Shown piece by piece: positions 8,093-14,832 of a stretch of 20,180 nucleotides of DNA. The position numbers and the translations under genes were made by a program. The DNA is from an uncultured Lachnospiraceae bacterium (lineage in GTDB: Bacteria; Bacillota; Clostridia; Lachnospirales; Lachnospiraceae): assembly GCA_902476265.1 (NCBI GenBank), contig CABSCP010000058.1:1-20180 (forward strand). The letters are read 5' to 3'. Under the pieces are notes generated by a model. It was not told the origin of the DNA. It was given only the letters and a program-made list of their open reading frames with translations, and did not search any database. Numbering within the stretch: position 1 is the first letter of the stretch; each line of letters opens with the position of its first letter.

Positions 8093-9496
8093 TTACTTTT
8101 CTTCCTCTTCCACCTCTTGCTTTAATGCCGTCACCTGTTTTTCGTCCACCCCTTCCGTACTGTCCGGCGTGAACAGGATTTTTAACGTCAGAAGCATCAG
8201 CTTGATATCCAGCCAAACCGAATAATTTTCAATGTAAAAAAGATCCAGCTTCAGCTTGTCATAGGGTGTTGTGTTGTACTTGCCGTAAACCTGGGCATAA
8301 CCCGCCAGCCCTGCCTTCACCTTCATGCGGTACGTGAACTCCGGCATTTCCTCCACATACTGGGCGATGATCTGGGGCCGTTCCGGCCGGGGCCCGATAA
8401 AGGACATTTCTCCTTTTAAAATATTGAACAGCTGGGGCAGTTCATCGATGCGCACCGCCCGGATGAATTTGCCGATGGGTGTGATCCGGGAATCGTTTTT
8501 CGCCGCCAGCCGGGCCACCCCGTCCTTTTCCGCATCCACCCGCATGCTCCTGAATTTCAGGATTTGAAACTCCTTCGCATCCTTGGTGCACCGGACCTGC
8601 TTATACAGCACCGGACCTCTGTCATAGAGTTTGATGACCACCGCCGTAATCAGCATGAAAGGAGATGCCAGCACCAGTAGGATCACGGAGCACAAAATAT
8701 CGATAAATCGTTTCACAATCCTCTGCTCTATGTTCAAGGCATATTCCCGGGTCAACAGGATAGGGGTGTCGAACAGGTGCAGCTGCTCACTCCCTTTCAC
8801 CAGCACATCCGGAATCTTCGGCATCATATAGACCCGGATGGAACGGCTGTAGCAATATTTCAAAAGCACATTGCGGTCCTGGGTGTGGATATCCCAGAGC
8901 ACAACGGCGTCATAGTCTTTCACCGCATCCCGGACGGCTTCAAATCCCTCCCGGATATTCATACAGCGGGCCACATGATATTTGTCCTTCCTGCTGGCGA
9001 ATTTATTTAAAATGTCTTCCACCGGACGCTCTCCATGGACCAGCAGAAGCTGTCTGGGCGGAAAAATCTTCCGGTATATCTTATTGCTCATCCAGTTCCA
9101 GGCACCCGCAAACAAAAGCTGATATAGGGTCATGGAAAGCATATGACTCCCGCCGATGATGAACCAGCCATACATCAGGCTCAGCTGGGCATAGGAAATC
9201 ACATTGACGCACAAAAGCGCAAAAAGCTGGGACAAAAAAACATCCACCGGCTTTAAGTATCCGATTTTTAACGCCCCGTAGGTGTTGGAAAAGAAAAACA
9301 GCAGCGCGAAATACAGCGTGATGATCAGCAGATGGCCGTTAAAGTTAAACTTGTTGGAAGTTTTATTTTTAATGTGATGGTAGTAATACGCAAACCAGTC
9401 ATGCCCATAAAAGTAAGTCAGCACACAAAGCCCGATCATGCCCAGCGCCAAAATGAGCAGTCTTTTTGCGGAATCGTTTTTTCTCATGTTTCCCAT
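8093..9496 (-). CDS. Polyprenyl glycosylphosphotransferase (initiating enzyme)
   Basis: A 467-residue enzyme that starts the EPS unit by moving a sugar phosphate from a nucleotide sugar to undecaprenyl phosphate. Seen: four to five N-terminal membrane segments, a Rossmann-like middle (about 145-250), then the PF02397 catalytic domain: VKRFIDILCS (261-270) with a re-entrant hydrophobic helix, GPVLYKQVR (294-302), KFRSMRVDAE (314-323), RIDELPQL (349-356, the Asp-Glu catalytic dyad D351-E352), IGPRPERP (367-374), and KAGLAGYAQVYGKYN (394-408). The start at 9496 has GGAG just upstream; the frame is open to 9604 but that would overlap the previous gene, and 9487 is a less likely alternative. Large WbaP/WcaJ-type form; the sugar is unknown. 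Confidence 0.92.
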   Translation of the reverse strand: MGNMRKNDSAKRLLILALGMIGLCVLTYFYGHDWFAYYYHHIKNKTSNKFNFNGHLLIITLYFALLFFFSNTYGALKIGYLKPVDVFLSQLFALLCVNVISYAQLSLMYGWFIIGGSHMLSMTLYQLLFAGAWNWMSNKIYRKIFPPRQLLLVHGERPVEDILNKFASRKDKYHVARCMNIREGFEAVRDAVKDYDAVVLWDIHTQDRNVLLKYCYSRSIRVYMMPKIPDVLVKGSEQLHLFDTPILLTREYALNIEQRIVKRFIDILCSVILLVLASPFMLITAVVIKLYDRGPVLYKQVRCTKDAKEFQILKFRSMRVDAEKDGVARLAAKNDSRITPIGKFIRAVRIDELPQLFNILKGEMSFIGPRPERPQIIAQYVEEMPEFTYRMKVKAGLAGYAQVYGKYNTTPYDKLKLDLFYIENYSVWLDIKLMLLTLKILFTPDSTEGVDEKQVTALKQEVEEEEK

Positions 9497-9555
9497 TTCC
9501 TCTCCGGTCCTCTTTTCGCATTTCGTCGGTTTGCCTGCGGCAGTTTCCGTTGCCT

Positions 9556-10317
9556 TCACAGCCTGCGCAGGGTCGCCCGAATCGCCCAAAAAGAAAAATA
9601 CCATGCGCTTTTTATGACGGACAGTCCTTCCTGCTTCCGGTACAGATTCCAGATCCTGGAAAGAGCCGCCGCCTTGTTGGAGGACAGGGATTTTTTCGGC
9701 CGCCTGTAGACCGCCAGATTTTCATCCAGCCCCCATGCCGTATAGCCCGATCGTAAGATTCTCCACCATGCGGCGGTATCTTCGCTTTTCACATCCGGCA
9801 TATACAGAAGTTCATCCGGTATTTTTTCCCGGTCAAACAGCACGGTGCTGGTAAAAATCACCGTCCGGGACAGCGCCTTTTGATAGGAAAGCCGCTCCGG
9901 CACATGGACGATCTTCCCCGTGCCCACCGCATTTTCATCCCCGAATTCATAAGCGGTGAATACAAAAGCCGCATCCTTCTCTTTCAGATAGGCCAGTTCT
10001 TTTTCCAGCTTGTCCGCCCGCCACACATCATCCGCATCCAAAAAGGCAAGATAGCGCCCTTTTGCCTGAGAAGTGCCCAGATTTCTTGCGTTTGCCGCGC
10101 CCTTTATGCCTTCCTTCTGGGAAAGCAGCCGGATTCTCTCATCTTCTTTGGCCAATTTTGCAGCGATCCCGGCGCTTTCATCTGCAGAGTGATCGTCCAC
10201 CAGCAAAAGCTCCCAGGAAGAAAAAGTTTGTTTCTGCACCATTTCCACCGTCTTTTCCAGATATGCGGCGGCGTTATAAACCGGAATTACAATGCTGACA
10301 ATCTCAGTCCGTTTCAT
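9556..10317 (-). CDS. Family 2 glycosyltransferase
   Basis: A 253-residue GT2 enzyme. Seen: SIVIPVYN (8-15), VDDHS (40-44), AANARNLG (74-81), DADD (94-97) and a following VWRADKLEKEL helix, the pattern of WcaA/TuaG-like cytoplasmic transferases that act on lipid-linked sugars. It ends with a basic, slightly hydrophobic helix. It lies one base after the stop of the GtrB-like gene and 59 bases before the glycosylphosphotransferase gene. It may be the second-sugar transferase, acting straight after the initiating enzyme, but this is only suggested by position. Confidence 0.9.
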   Translation of the reverse strand: MKRTEIVSIVIPVYNAAAYLEKTVEMVQKQTFSSWELLLVDDHSADESAGIAAKLAKEDERIRLLSQKEGIKGAANARNLGTSQAKGRYLAFLDADDVWRADKLEKELAYLKEKDAAFVFTAYEFGDENAVGTGKIVHVPERLSYQKALSRTVIFTSTVLFDREKIPDELLYMPDVKSEDTAAWWRILRSGYTAWGLDENLAVYRRPKKSLSSNKAAALSRIWNLYRKQEGLSVIKSAWYFSFWAIRATLRRL

Positions 10318-10318
10318 C

Positions 10319-11245
10319 TCACAGTTCTTCCTTCACCAGATAAATAGGGCGTTTTTTCACTTCCAGGTAGGTCTTTGCCAGGTACTGCCCCAAAATGCCC
10401 ACGCAGAAAAGCTGTACTCCGGAAACCAGCAGAATGATGCAGACCAACGACGGCCATCCCGCCACAGGATCATGATAAATCAGGTTTTTAATAATCAATG
10501 CGATGATGGCAATAAAAGCGGCCGCGCAGAACACCACTCCGGCGACGGAAGAGATGGCCAGGGGCACCGTGGAAAAAGCGGTGATCCCGTCCAGGGAATA
10601 TAAAAACAGCTTCCAGAAATTCCACTTGGTTTCCCCGTGGGTGCGCTCCACATTCTCATATTCCAGCCATTTGGTCTCATAGCCCACCCAGCCGAAAATG
10701 CCTTTGGTGAAGCGGTTATATTCGCACATGGACAGGATGGCGTCCACCACCTGCCTGGTCATCAGCCGGTAATCCCTGGCGCCGTCCACAATTTCCGCCC
10801 TGGAGATCCGGTTCATGAGCTTATAAAACATGCGGGCGAAAAAGGAACGGACGGGAGGCTCCCCTTTTCTTGTCACCCGTCGGGTGGCCACGCTGTCATA
10901 GCCCTGTTTGATATAGGAGAACATTTCCGGGAGCAAAGACGGCGGATCCTGCAGATCTGCGTCCATCATCACCACATAGTCCCCTTTCGCCTTCTGAAAT
11001 CCCGAATAAATTCCGGCCTCCTTGCCGAAATTCCGGGAGAAGGAAACCAGATGCACCCGAGGATCCTTTTCATGTAGCTTCCGCACCTCGGCAGCGGTAT
11101 GATCTTTGGAACCGTCATCGATATAGATGATTTCCAAATCCAGCCCTTCTTTTTCCAGAAAGGCCGAATTCTTCAGCAATTCCTCATAAAAAATCGGTAC
11201 ATTTTCCTCTTCATTGTAACAGGGTACAATCACACTCAGCAACAT
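10319..11245 (-). CDS. GtrB/DPM1-type polyprenyl-phosphate glycosyltransferase
   Basis: A 308-residue GT2 enzyme of the bactoprenol-phosphate glycosyltransferase group. Seen: SVIVPCYNEEEN (4-15), YIDDGSKD (41-48), MDADLQDPP (94-102), RFTKGIFGWVGY (178-189), RTHGETKWNFWKL (201-213), and two C-terminal membrane segments (about 225-252 and 264-289) ending in KKRPIYLV. This layout fits GtrB, ArnC and YkcC, which put a single sugar on undecaprenyl phosphate to feed membrane GT-C enzymes. The ATG at 11245 is chosen because AGGAG lies six to seven bases upstream; 11281 would overlap the Spo0A-like gene. No GtrA-type small flippase was found next to it. Possible users of its product are the LIC_10190-type and GT39-like proteins in the window. 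Confidence 0.9.
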   Translation of the reverse strand: MLLSVIVPCYNEEENVPIFYEELLKNSAFLEKEGLDLEIIYIDDGSKDHTAAEVRKLHEKDPRVHLVSFSRNFGKEAGIYSGFQKAKGDYVVMMDADLQDPPSLLPEMFSYIKQGYDSVATRRVTRKGEPPVRSFFARMFYKLMNRISRAEIVDGARDYRLMTRQVVDAILSMCEYNRFTKGIFGWVGYETKWLEYENVERTHGETKWNFWKLFLYSLDGITAFSTVPLAISSVAGVVFCAAAFIAIIALIIKNLIYHDPVAGWPSLVCIILLVSGVQLFCVGILGQYLAKTYLEVKKRPIYLVKEEL

Positions 11246-11273
11246 ATTTTTCTCCTGTGTTTTCGACCATCCT

Positions 11274-11642
11274 TCATTCATCCATTCTTACCTTATCCGC
11301 AATCCGCGCAATATATTCGCTGTTTGTGGGCCGGGTGGATCCGGTCAGACGGCTGAATCCGAAAAGTTCTTCAAAAACCTCCGGGTTCCCCCGTTCCCAG
11401 GACACCTCTATGGCATTGCGGATTGCGCGCTCCACCCTCTGAATGGTAGTTTTATATTTTTTTGCCACAACCGGATATAACAGTTTGGTCACACTGCCCA
11501 CCAGTTCCATATCCGATACGGAAAGCAGCACTGCCTCCCGCAGATAATAATATCCTCTCAAATGTGCCGGAATCCCCAGTTCCAGCATAAACTGCGATAC
11601 ATAGCGCTCCGTTTCCAATGTATTTTTCTGCTCCGTTACCAT
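11274..11642 (-). CDS. Stand-alone Spo0A C-terminal-domain DNA-binding protein
   Basis: A 122-residue protein that is essentially only the Spo0A effector domain. Seen: LGIPAHLRGYYYLREAV (22-38), LVGSVTKLLYPVVAKKY (47-63), the recognition helix region RVERAIRNAIEVSWERGN (69-86), LFGF (93-96) and RPTNSEYIARIADKVR (104-119). These line up block by block with the end of Bacillus Spo0A, including the RVERAIRxAIEVxWxRG helix. No receiver domain and no phospho-acceptor Asp precede it. Spo0A binds 0A boxes (TGNCGAA) as a dimer; here control must come from level or partners rather than phosphorylation. AAGGAGG lies six bases before the ATG. It heads the run of EPS-assembly genes, 28 bases before the GtrB-like gene, and is probably their transcriptional regulator (inference). 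Confidence 0.93.
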   Translation of the reverse strand: MVTEQKNTLETERYVSQFMLELGIPAHLRGYYYLREAVLLSVSDMELVGSVTKLLYPVVAKKYKTTIQRVERAIRNAIEVSWERGNPEVFEELFGFSRLTGSTRPTNSEYIARIADKVRMDE

Positions 11643-11684
11643 GATGCTCCTCCTTATTGTGACAGATCCTCGTCTTTCGCGCGT

Positions 11685-11703
11685 CAGATTTTCATGGAAT
11701 CTG
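11685..11703 (-). other. Small hairpin in the leader of the Spo0A-like gene
   Basis: A perfect 6-bp inverted repeat (CAGATT and AATCTG) with a 7-base loop. It lies about 40 bases before the start codon, in the presumed 5' leader. No T run follows, so it is not a terminator. Its role is unknown and it could be chance. Confidence 0.3.
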
Positions 11704-11723
11704 TCTGCGCTTTGTCAGTTTTT

Positions 11724-11752
11724 ATCTTATCACGCCAAGGCTTTGCTGGAAA
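11724..11752 (-). promoter_or_regulatory. Possible internal promoter for the EPS-assembly genes
   Basis: On the minus strand TTTCCA (11752-11747), 17 bases, then TAAGAT (11729-11724) preceded by TG-A, an extended -10. Each hexamer matches the sigma-A consensus in four of six places. It would give a leader of about 75 bases before the Spo0A-like gene. The 175-base gap after manC is the largest in the operon and has no convincing terminator, so read-through from the upstream promoter is also likely. Confidence 0.4.
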
Positions 11753-11763
11753 CGGAAAGCCAT

Positions 11764-11775
11764 CGAAATATTTCG
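11764..11775. promoter_or_regulatory. Palindrome CGAAATATTTCG, operator-like
   Basis: A perfect 12-bp palindrome lies 12 bases upstream of the possible -35 element and 43 bases past the manC stop. A further TTCGCCT at 11782-11788 (AGGCGAA on the minus strand) is one mismatch from the 0A-box form TGNCGAA. The CGAA and TTCG cores suggest a site for the Spo0A-domain protein, but no exact 0A box is present in this gap. Confidence 0.3.
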
Positions 11776-11817
11776 CGCTTTTTCGCCTTTTTCTCTGTGG
11801 AAAGACTGTCGCCTTAC

Positions 11818-12885
11818 TTAGAGCCGGTCGGTTTTTTCTTCCTTTTCCAGCCGTTCCACCACTTCCTTCACCCGTTGCGCCTGGCTCACAGGACAGACAA
11901 GAATCGCATCTTTTCCCTCCACGATCACCAGATCTTTTGTCCCTACGGCCGCGATCAGTTTTTTCTGTCCGTAGACCACACAGTTTTCGGCATCCAAAAG
12001 AAGCGTATCTCCGGAAGAAATATTTCCTTTTTCATCCCTCGTCCGCACCGTGTCCAGGGTATCCCAGCTGCCCACGTCGCTCCAGCCGAAATCGCCCTCC
12101 AGCATCAGGACGCCCTTCGCCCGTTCCATGATCCCATAGTCCACGGAAATTTTGGGAATGACAGGATAGACTTCATCGATCACTTCTTGTTCCCGCGCCG
12201 TTTTCATGGCGTCTCCGATCTTCTCCAGGCAGCCATAGACGTCGGGAAGCAGTTCTTTGAAATAGCGCAGGATGGTGGAAGCTTTCCACACGAACATGCC
12301 GCTGTTCCAGGCATAACAGCCTGCATCCAGATAAGCCCGGGCGGTTTCCAGATCGGGCTTCTCCACAAATTCCTCCACGCTCCGGTAAGGTTTTTCCGGA
12401 ATGGGACTGTTTTTAATATATCCATAGCCGGTGGACGGGAAGGTGGGACGGATCCCGATGGTCACCAGGCAGTCCGTTTCCTCTGCCGTGCGGACCGCTT
12501 CCTGCAGCACCCGGGTATATTCCTTTTCATCCCGGATATGATGGTCCGCCGCAAAAATACACATCACGCCGTCCTCATATTTCCGGACAATTTCCATGGC
12601 GGCATAACCGATGCAGGCCGCCGTATTGCGGGCTGCAGGCTCTTCCAGCACATGGTCGGAAAGGAGCCGTCCTTTGGTGCGCTCCCGCATCATGGACGCC
12701 TGGGTGCGGTTTGTCACCACGAAAATATCTTCTTTTTTAATGAACGCGCTCTGGCGGTCTATGGTTTCGTTCACCAGAATATCTTTCCCGGACAGGTTTA
12801 AAAACTGCTTCGGTTCCGCTTTGGTGCTCATGGGCCAAAACCGGGTCCCGCCGCCTCCCGCCATAATAATTCCGTATGTTTTCAT
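11818..12885 (-). CDS. manC: Mannose-1-phosphate guanylyltransferase
   Basis: A 355-residue nucleotidyltransferase that makes GDP-mannose from mannose 1-phosphate and GTP, in the cytoplasm, supplying mannose (or derived sugars) to the EPS. Seen: IIMAGGGGTRFWPMS (6-20) with PKQFL (25-29), the nucleotide-binding signature; EEPAARNTA (81-89); AADHH (112-116); YGYI (154-157); FVEKP (173-177, sugar-phosphate binding); and WNSGMF (193-198). It is the short, single-domain form without the C-terminal phosphomannose isomerase domain. The ATG at 12885 is chosen over 12894 because AAGGA lies eight bases upstream and it forms an ATGA overlap with the preceding gene. No phosphomannomutase or isomerase gene is in the window. 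Confidence 0.95.
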   Translation of the reverse strand: MKTYGIIMAGGGGTRFWPMSTKAEPKQFLNLSGKDILVNETIDRQSAFIKKEDIFVVTNRTQASMMRERTKGRLLSDHVLEEPAARNTAACIGYAAMEIVRKYEDGVMCIFAADHHIRDEKEYTRVLQEAVRTAEETDCLVTIGIRPTFPSTGYGYIKNSPIPEKPYRSVEEFVEKPDLETARAYLDAGCYAWNSGMFVWKASTILRYFKELLPDVYGCLEKIGDAMKTAREQEVIDEVYPVIPKISVDYGIMERAKGVLMLEGDFGWSDVGSWDTLDTVRTRDEKGNISSGDTLLLDAENCVVYGQKKLIAAVGTKDLVIVEGKDAILVCPVSQAQRVKEVVERLEKEEKTDRL

Positions 12886-14630
12886 CTGTTCCATCCTTTC
12901 TTCTGCCGTTTCTCTATTTCCGTATTTCTGCGTGATCCGTTCTTTTTCCGGAATCCGGACCGGATGCCGTCTCCCCGCAGTTCGATGTCCTGTACCACCG
13001 GGGATGAGGGGAATTTCTTATAGCCGATCTGTCCTCTGTCCGTAGGCACATAAATCGTAACGCCGTCCACCTCATAAGTTTCGGCCGGAGAATCCACGTA
13101 ATCCTGCTGATAAATGTAATAGGGCTGATCCGCCATTTCGATCACCATATGCACCAGATTATACCCCCTGTAGCATAAAAAAGCTACCAGCAGCACCGTG
13201 AAGATGCGGTATCCCTTTCCTTTTCCCGCCGCCTGTACATAAATGGCGCCAAACGTGACGAGGGGCAGGAACAAAACATAAAAATAGCCGTAACGCACCA
13301 GCGGCGCGCCGAACTGCCAGAAGAAAAATCCCAGCAGCGCCGAAACCTCCAGCAGCACAAACCCGGGGATTCCCATCCCTGCCATGGAAAGGTTCCTTGT
13401 TCCGGAAGCCCTCCACAGCCGGATTCCGTTGACCGCTACAAGGACGGCCCCCACAGGCACGGAAAACCAGCCGGCGGCCACCAGCAGCCTGTCGCTCCCC
13501 TCCTGGGCCAGGAGCCAGTTGGGAAACCATTCTGAAAAAGGCATGTCCTTTTGGTATACGTCAAAGATCTCTTTGGCATACACCTGGATTTCAAAAGCAT
13601 CGCTGTCCGCATAACCTTTGGAAATTTTCCAGTCCACCGGAAAAAAATCGAAAAAAGTGAAGGGGTAAAACAGCCATCCCGAAAGGATCACATTCCTTGC
13701 CAGATAGGGAAATGCGATCCCGATTCCGAGGCCGAAATACCCGGCGATGGTTTTCCACTTCTTCTGCCGGATCAAAAGCACTCCGGGATAGAGCGCCAGC
13801 ACCAGAAGCACCGCCGTGGACAGTTTCACGGTGGCGGCATAAACCAGGTAAAGGGACAAAAGCCCGTAAGGCAGAATTTCCTTTTCTCCCTCTTCCAGAA
13901 GTTCCGTCCATGTCATCAGTACAAAAAACAGGATCAGCATGGCAAAATAATCCGAAGCAGGCGCCACCAGCTCCCGGAAAACCGCCACCAGATAAAAAAT
14001 GCAGCCGATATACAAAAAGTCGGAAAGCCGCACTCTCTTTCTCAGCGGCAATCCAATGAGCGCCGTACATTTCACCGCGCACAAAAGAGCGAAAAAGCCG
14101 GGCACACAGTGCATGGGATAAGGGGTCAGCCCTGCTCCCCCGAACAGGGCGCACAGGGCGAATGCGGCGCTGTTATAGCCAAACCGGCTGTGCAGATTGG
14201 CCAGGCCCGGCACCACGCCGTATTCCTCGATCCAGCGGATCGCCTGGGCATGGTAAAGTCCCGTATCATAATGCATATATCCCCGGGAAGAACCGTAGGA
14301 AAAAAGCAATACAAGGAAACCGTATAAAAGCATCCGCTTCCATCCGGTTTCCTCCCGTTTCCGATTGAAAAAAAGAATGATTTTTTGTCGAAGCAAAACT
14401 GCGGCAACGGCGTCAAACGCCATAACCGCCAGATTGGCCGCCAGCCCCACGCCTGAAAACAAGCTGAAATACTGGGCGTAGACGTTCAATACCAAAAGTC
14501 CCGCCATCAAATAAGAGGTCACATGGCGGACGGCGTATCCGCCCTTTTTCTGAAACGGCGCCAAAAATGCAAAACCTGTCAGAAACGCGGTGACTGCAAA
14601 ATAGCCCCACTGGATCAATATCATCAACAT
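12882..14630 (-). CDS. LIC_10190-type polytopic membrane protein, putative GT-C transferase
   Basis: A roughly 582-residue membrane protein with about a dozen hydrophobic segments. Seen: after the third segment the loop carries HYDTGLYHAQ and LHSRFGYNS (about residues 120-154), a conserved motif of the LIC_10190-like proteins, with acidic and basic residues as in GT-C catalytic loops. The C-terminal soluble part ends with a conserved PSSPV-QDIELRGDG-RSGFR stretch and a basic tail. Function is unproven; a lipid-phosphate-sugar-using transferase or EPS-modifying enzyme is the best guess. The ATG at 14630 has GGAG nine bases upstream and lies about 29 bases past the predicted transcription start; an in-frame ATG at 14645 lacks an SD. 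First gene of the operon, overlapping manC by ATGA. Confidence 0.75.
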   Translation of the reverse strand: MLMILIQWGYFAVTAFLTGFAFLAPFQKKGGYAVRHVTSYLMAGLLVLNVYAQYFSLFSGVGLAANLAVMAFDAVAAVLLRQKIILFFNRKREETGWKRMLLYGFLVLLFSYGSSRGYMHYDTGLYHAQAIRWIEEYGVVPGLANLHSRFGYNSAAFALCALFGGAGLTPYPMHCVPGFFALLCAVKCTALIGLPLRKRVRLSDFLYIGCIFYLVAVFRELVAPASDYFAMLILFFVLMTWTELLEEGEKEILPYGLLSLYLVYAATVKLSTAVLLVLALYPGVLLIRQKKWKTIAGYFGLGIGIAFPYLARNVILSGWLFYPFTFFDFFPVDWKISKGYADSDAFEIQVYAKEIFDVYQKDMPFSEWFPNWLLAQEGSDRLLVAAGWFSVPVGAVLVAVNGIRLWRASGTRNLSMAGMGIPGFVLLEVSALLGFFFWQFGAPLVRYGYFYVLFLPLVTFGAIYVQAAGKGKGYRIFTVLLVAFLCYRGYNLVHMVIEMADQPYYIYQQDYVDSPAETYEVDGVTIYVPTDRGQIGYKKFPSSPVVQDIELRGDGIRSGFRKKNGSRRNTEIEKRQKKGWNR

Positions 14631-14665
14631 ATGCCGGCGCTCCATTCATTTTTCTGAACAGTTCC

Positions 14666-14694
14666 AATATAACATGATCCGGAAGGCATTTCAA
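14666..14694 (-). promoter_or_regulatory. Sigma-A-type promoter of the EPS operon
   Basis: On the minus strand TTGAAA (14694-14689), a 17-base spacer, and TATATT (14671-14666) with TGT just before it, an extended -10. Five of six bases match in each hexamer. It would start transcription near 14659, about 29 bases before the chosen start of the first EPS gene. Confidence 0.75.
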
Positions 14695-14731
14695 CCAAAA
14701 CCCGCTTCCGTGGGAATCCGTCACATTCTCC

Positions 14732-14760
14732 TTGCAAATTCTGCCTTTTCCCTCTACAAT
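14732..14760 (+). promoter_or_regulatory. Sigma-A-type promoter of the DUF6020 gene
   Basis: TTGCAA (14732-14737), a 17-base spacer, and TACAAT (14755-14760), each five of six to consensus. The predicted start near 14767 gives a leader of about 65 bases. The -35 lies only 38 bases from the -35 of the divergent EPS promoter, so the two could share control. Confidence 0.75.
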
Positions 14761-14793
14761 GAAGCTTTAAGGGTATACTACGTTTTATACATC

Positions 14794-14811
14794 GGCGGCA
14801 TCCGCCATTTT
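14794..14811 (+). other. GC-rich leader hairpin followed by T run
   Basis: GGCGG (14794-14798) and CCGCC (14802-14806) pair around a 3-base loop, followed by ATTTTT. It is in the leader, about 22 bases before the start codon. The stem is short, so it could be a weak attenuator or chance. Confidence 0.3.
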
Positions 14812-14832
14812 TATCCGTTTAGGAGGTCAAGT

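Noticed and set aside
11643..11817. Exact 0A boxes (TGTCGAA) in the gap before the Spo0A-like gene
   Set aside because: I searched both strands by eye and found only near matches, so no 0A-box feature is claimed.
11641..12801. A 386-codon plus-strand open frame across manC and its downstream gap
   Set aside because: It is antisense to manC, whose motifs are all intact, has a composition with many Phe, His and Pro residues typical of shadow frames, and lacks any recognised domain.
14674..14832. Upstream extension of the DUF6020 reading frame to 14674
   Set aside because: The extension runs through the predicted promoter and the leader; the AGGAGG directly before 14833 decides the start.
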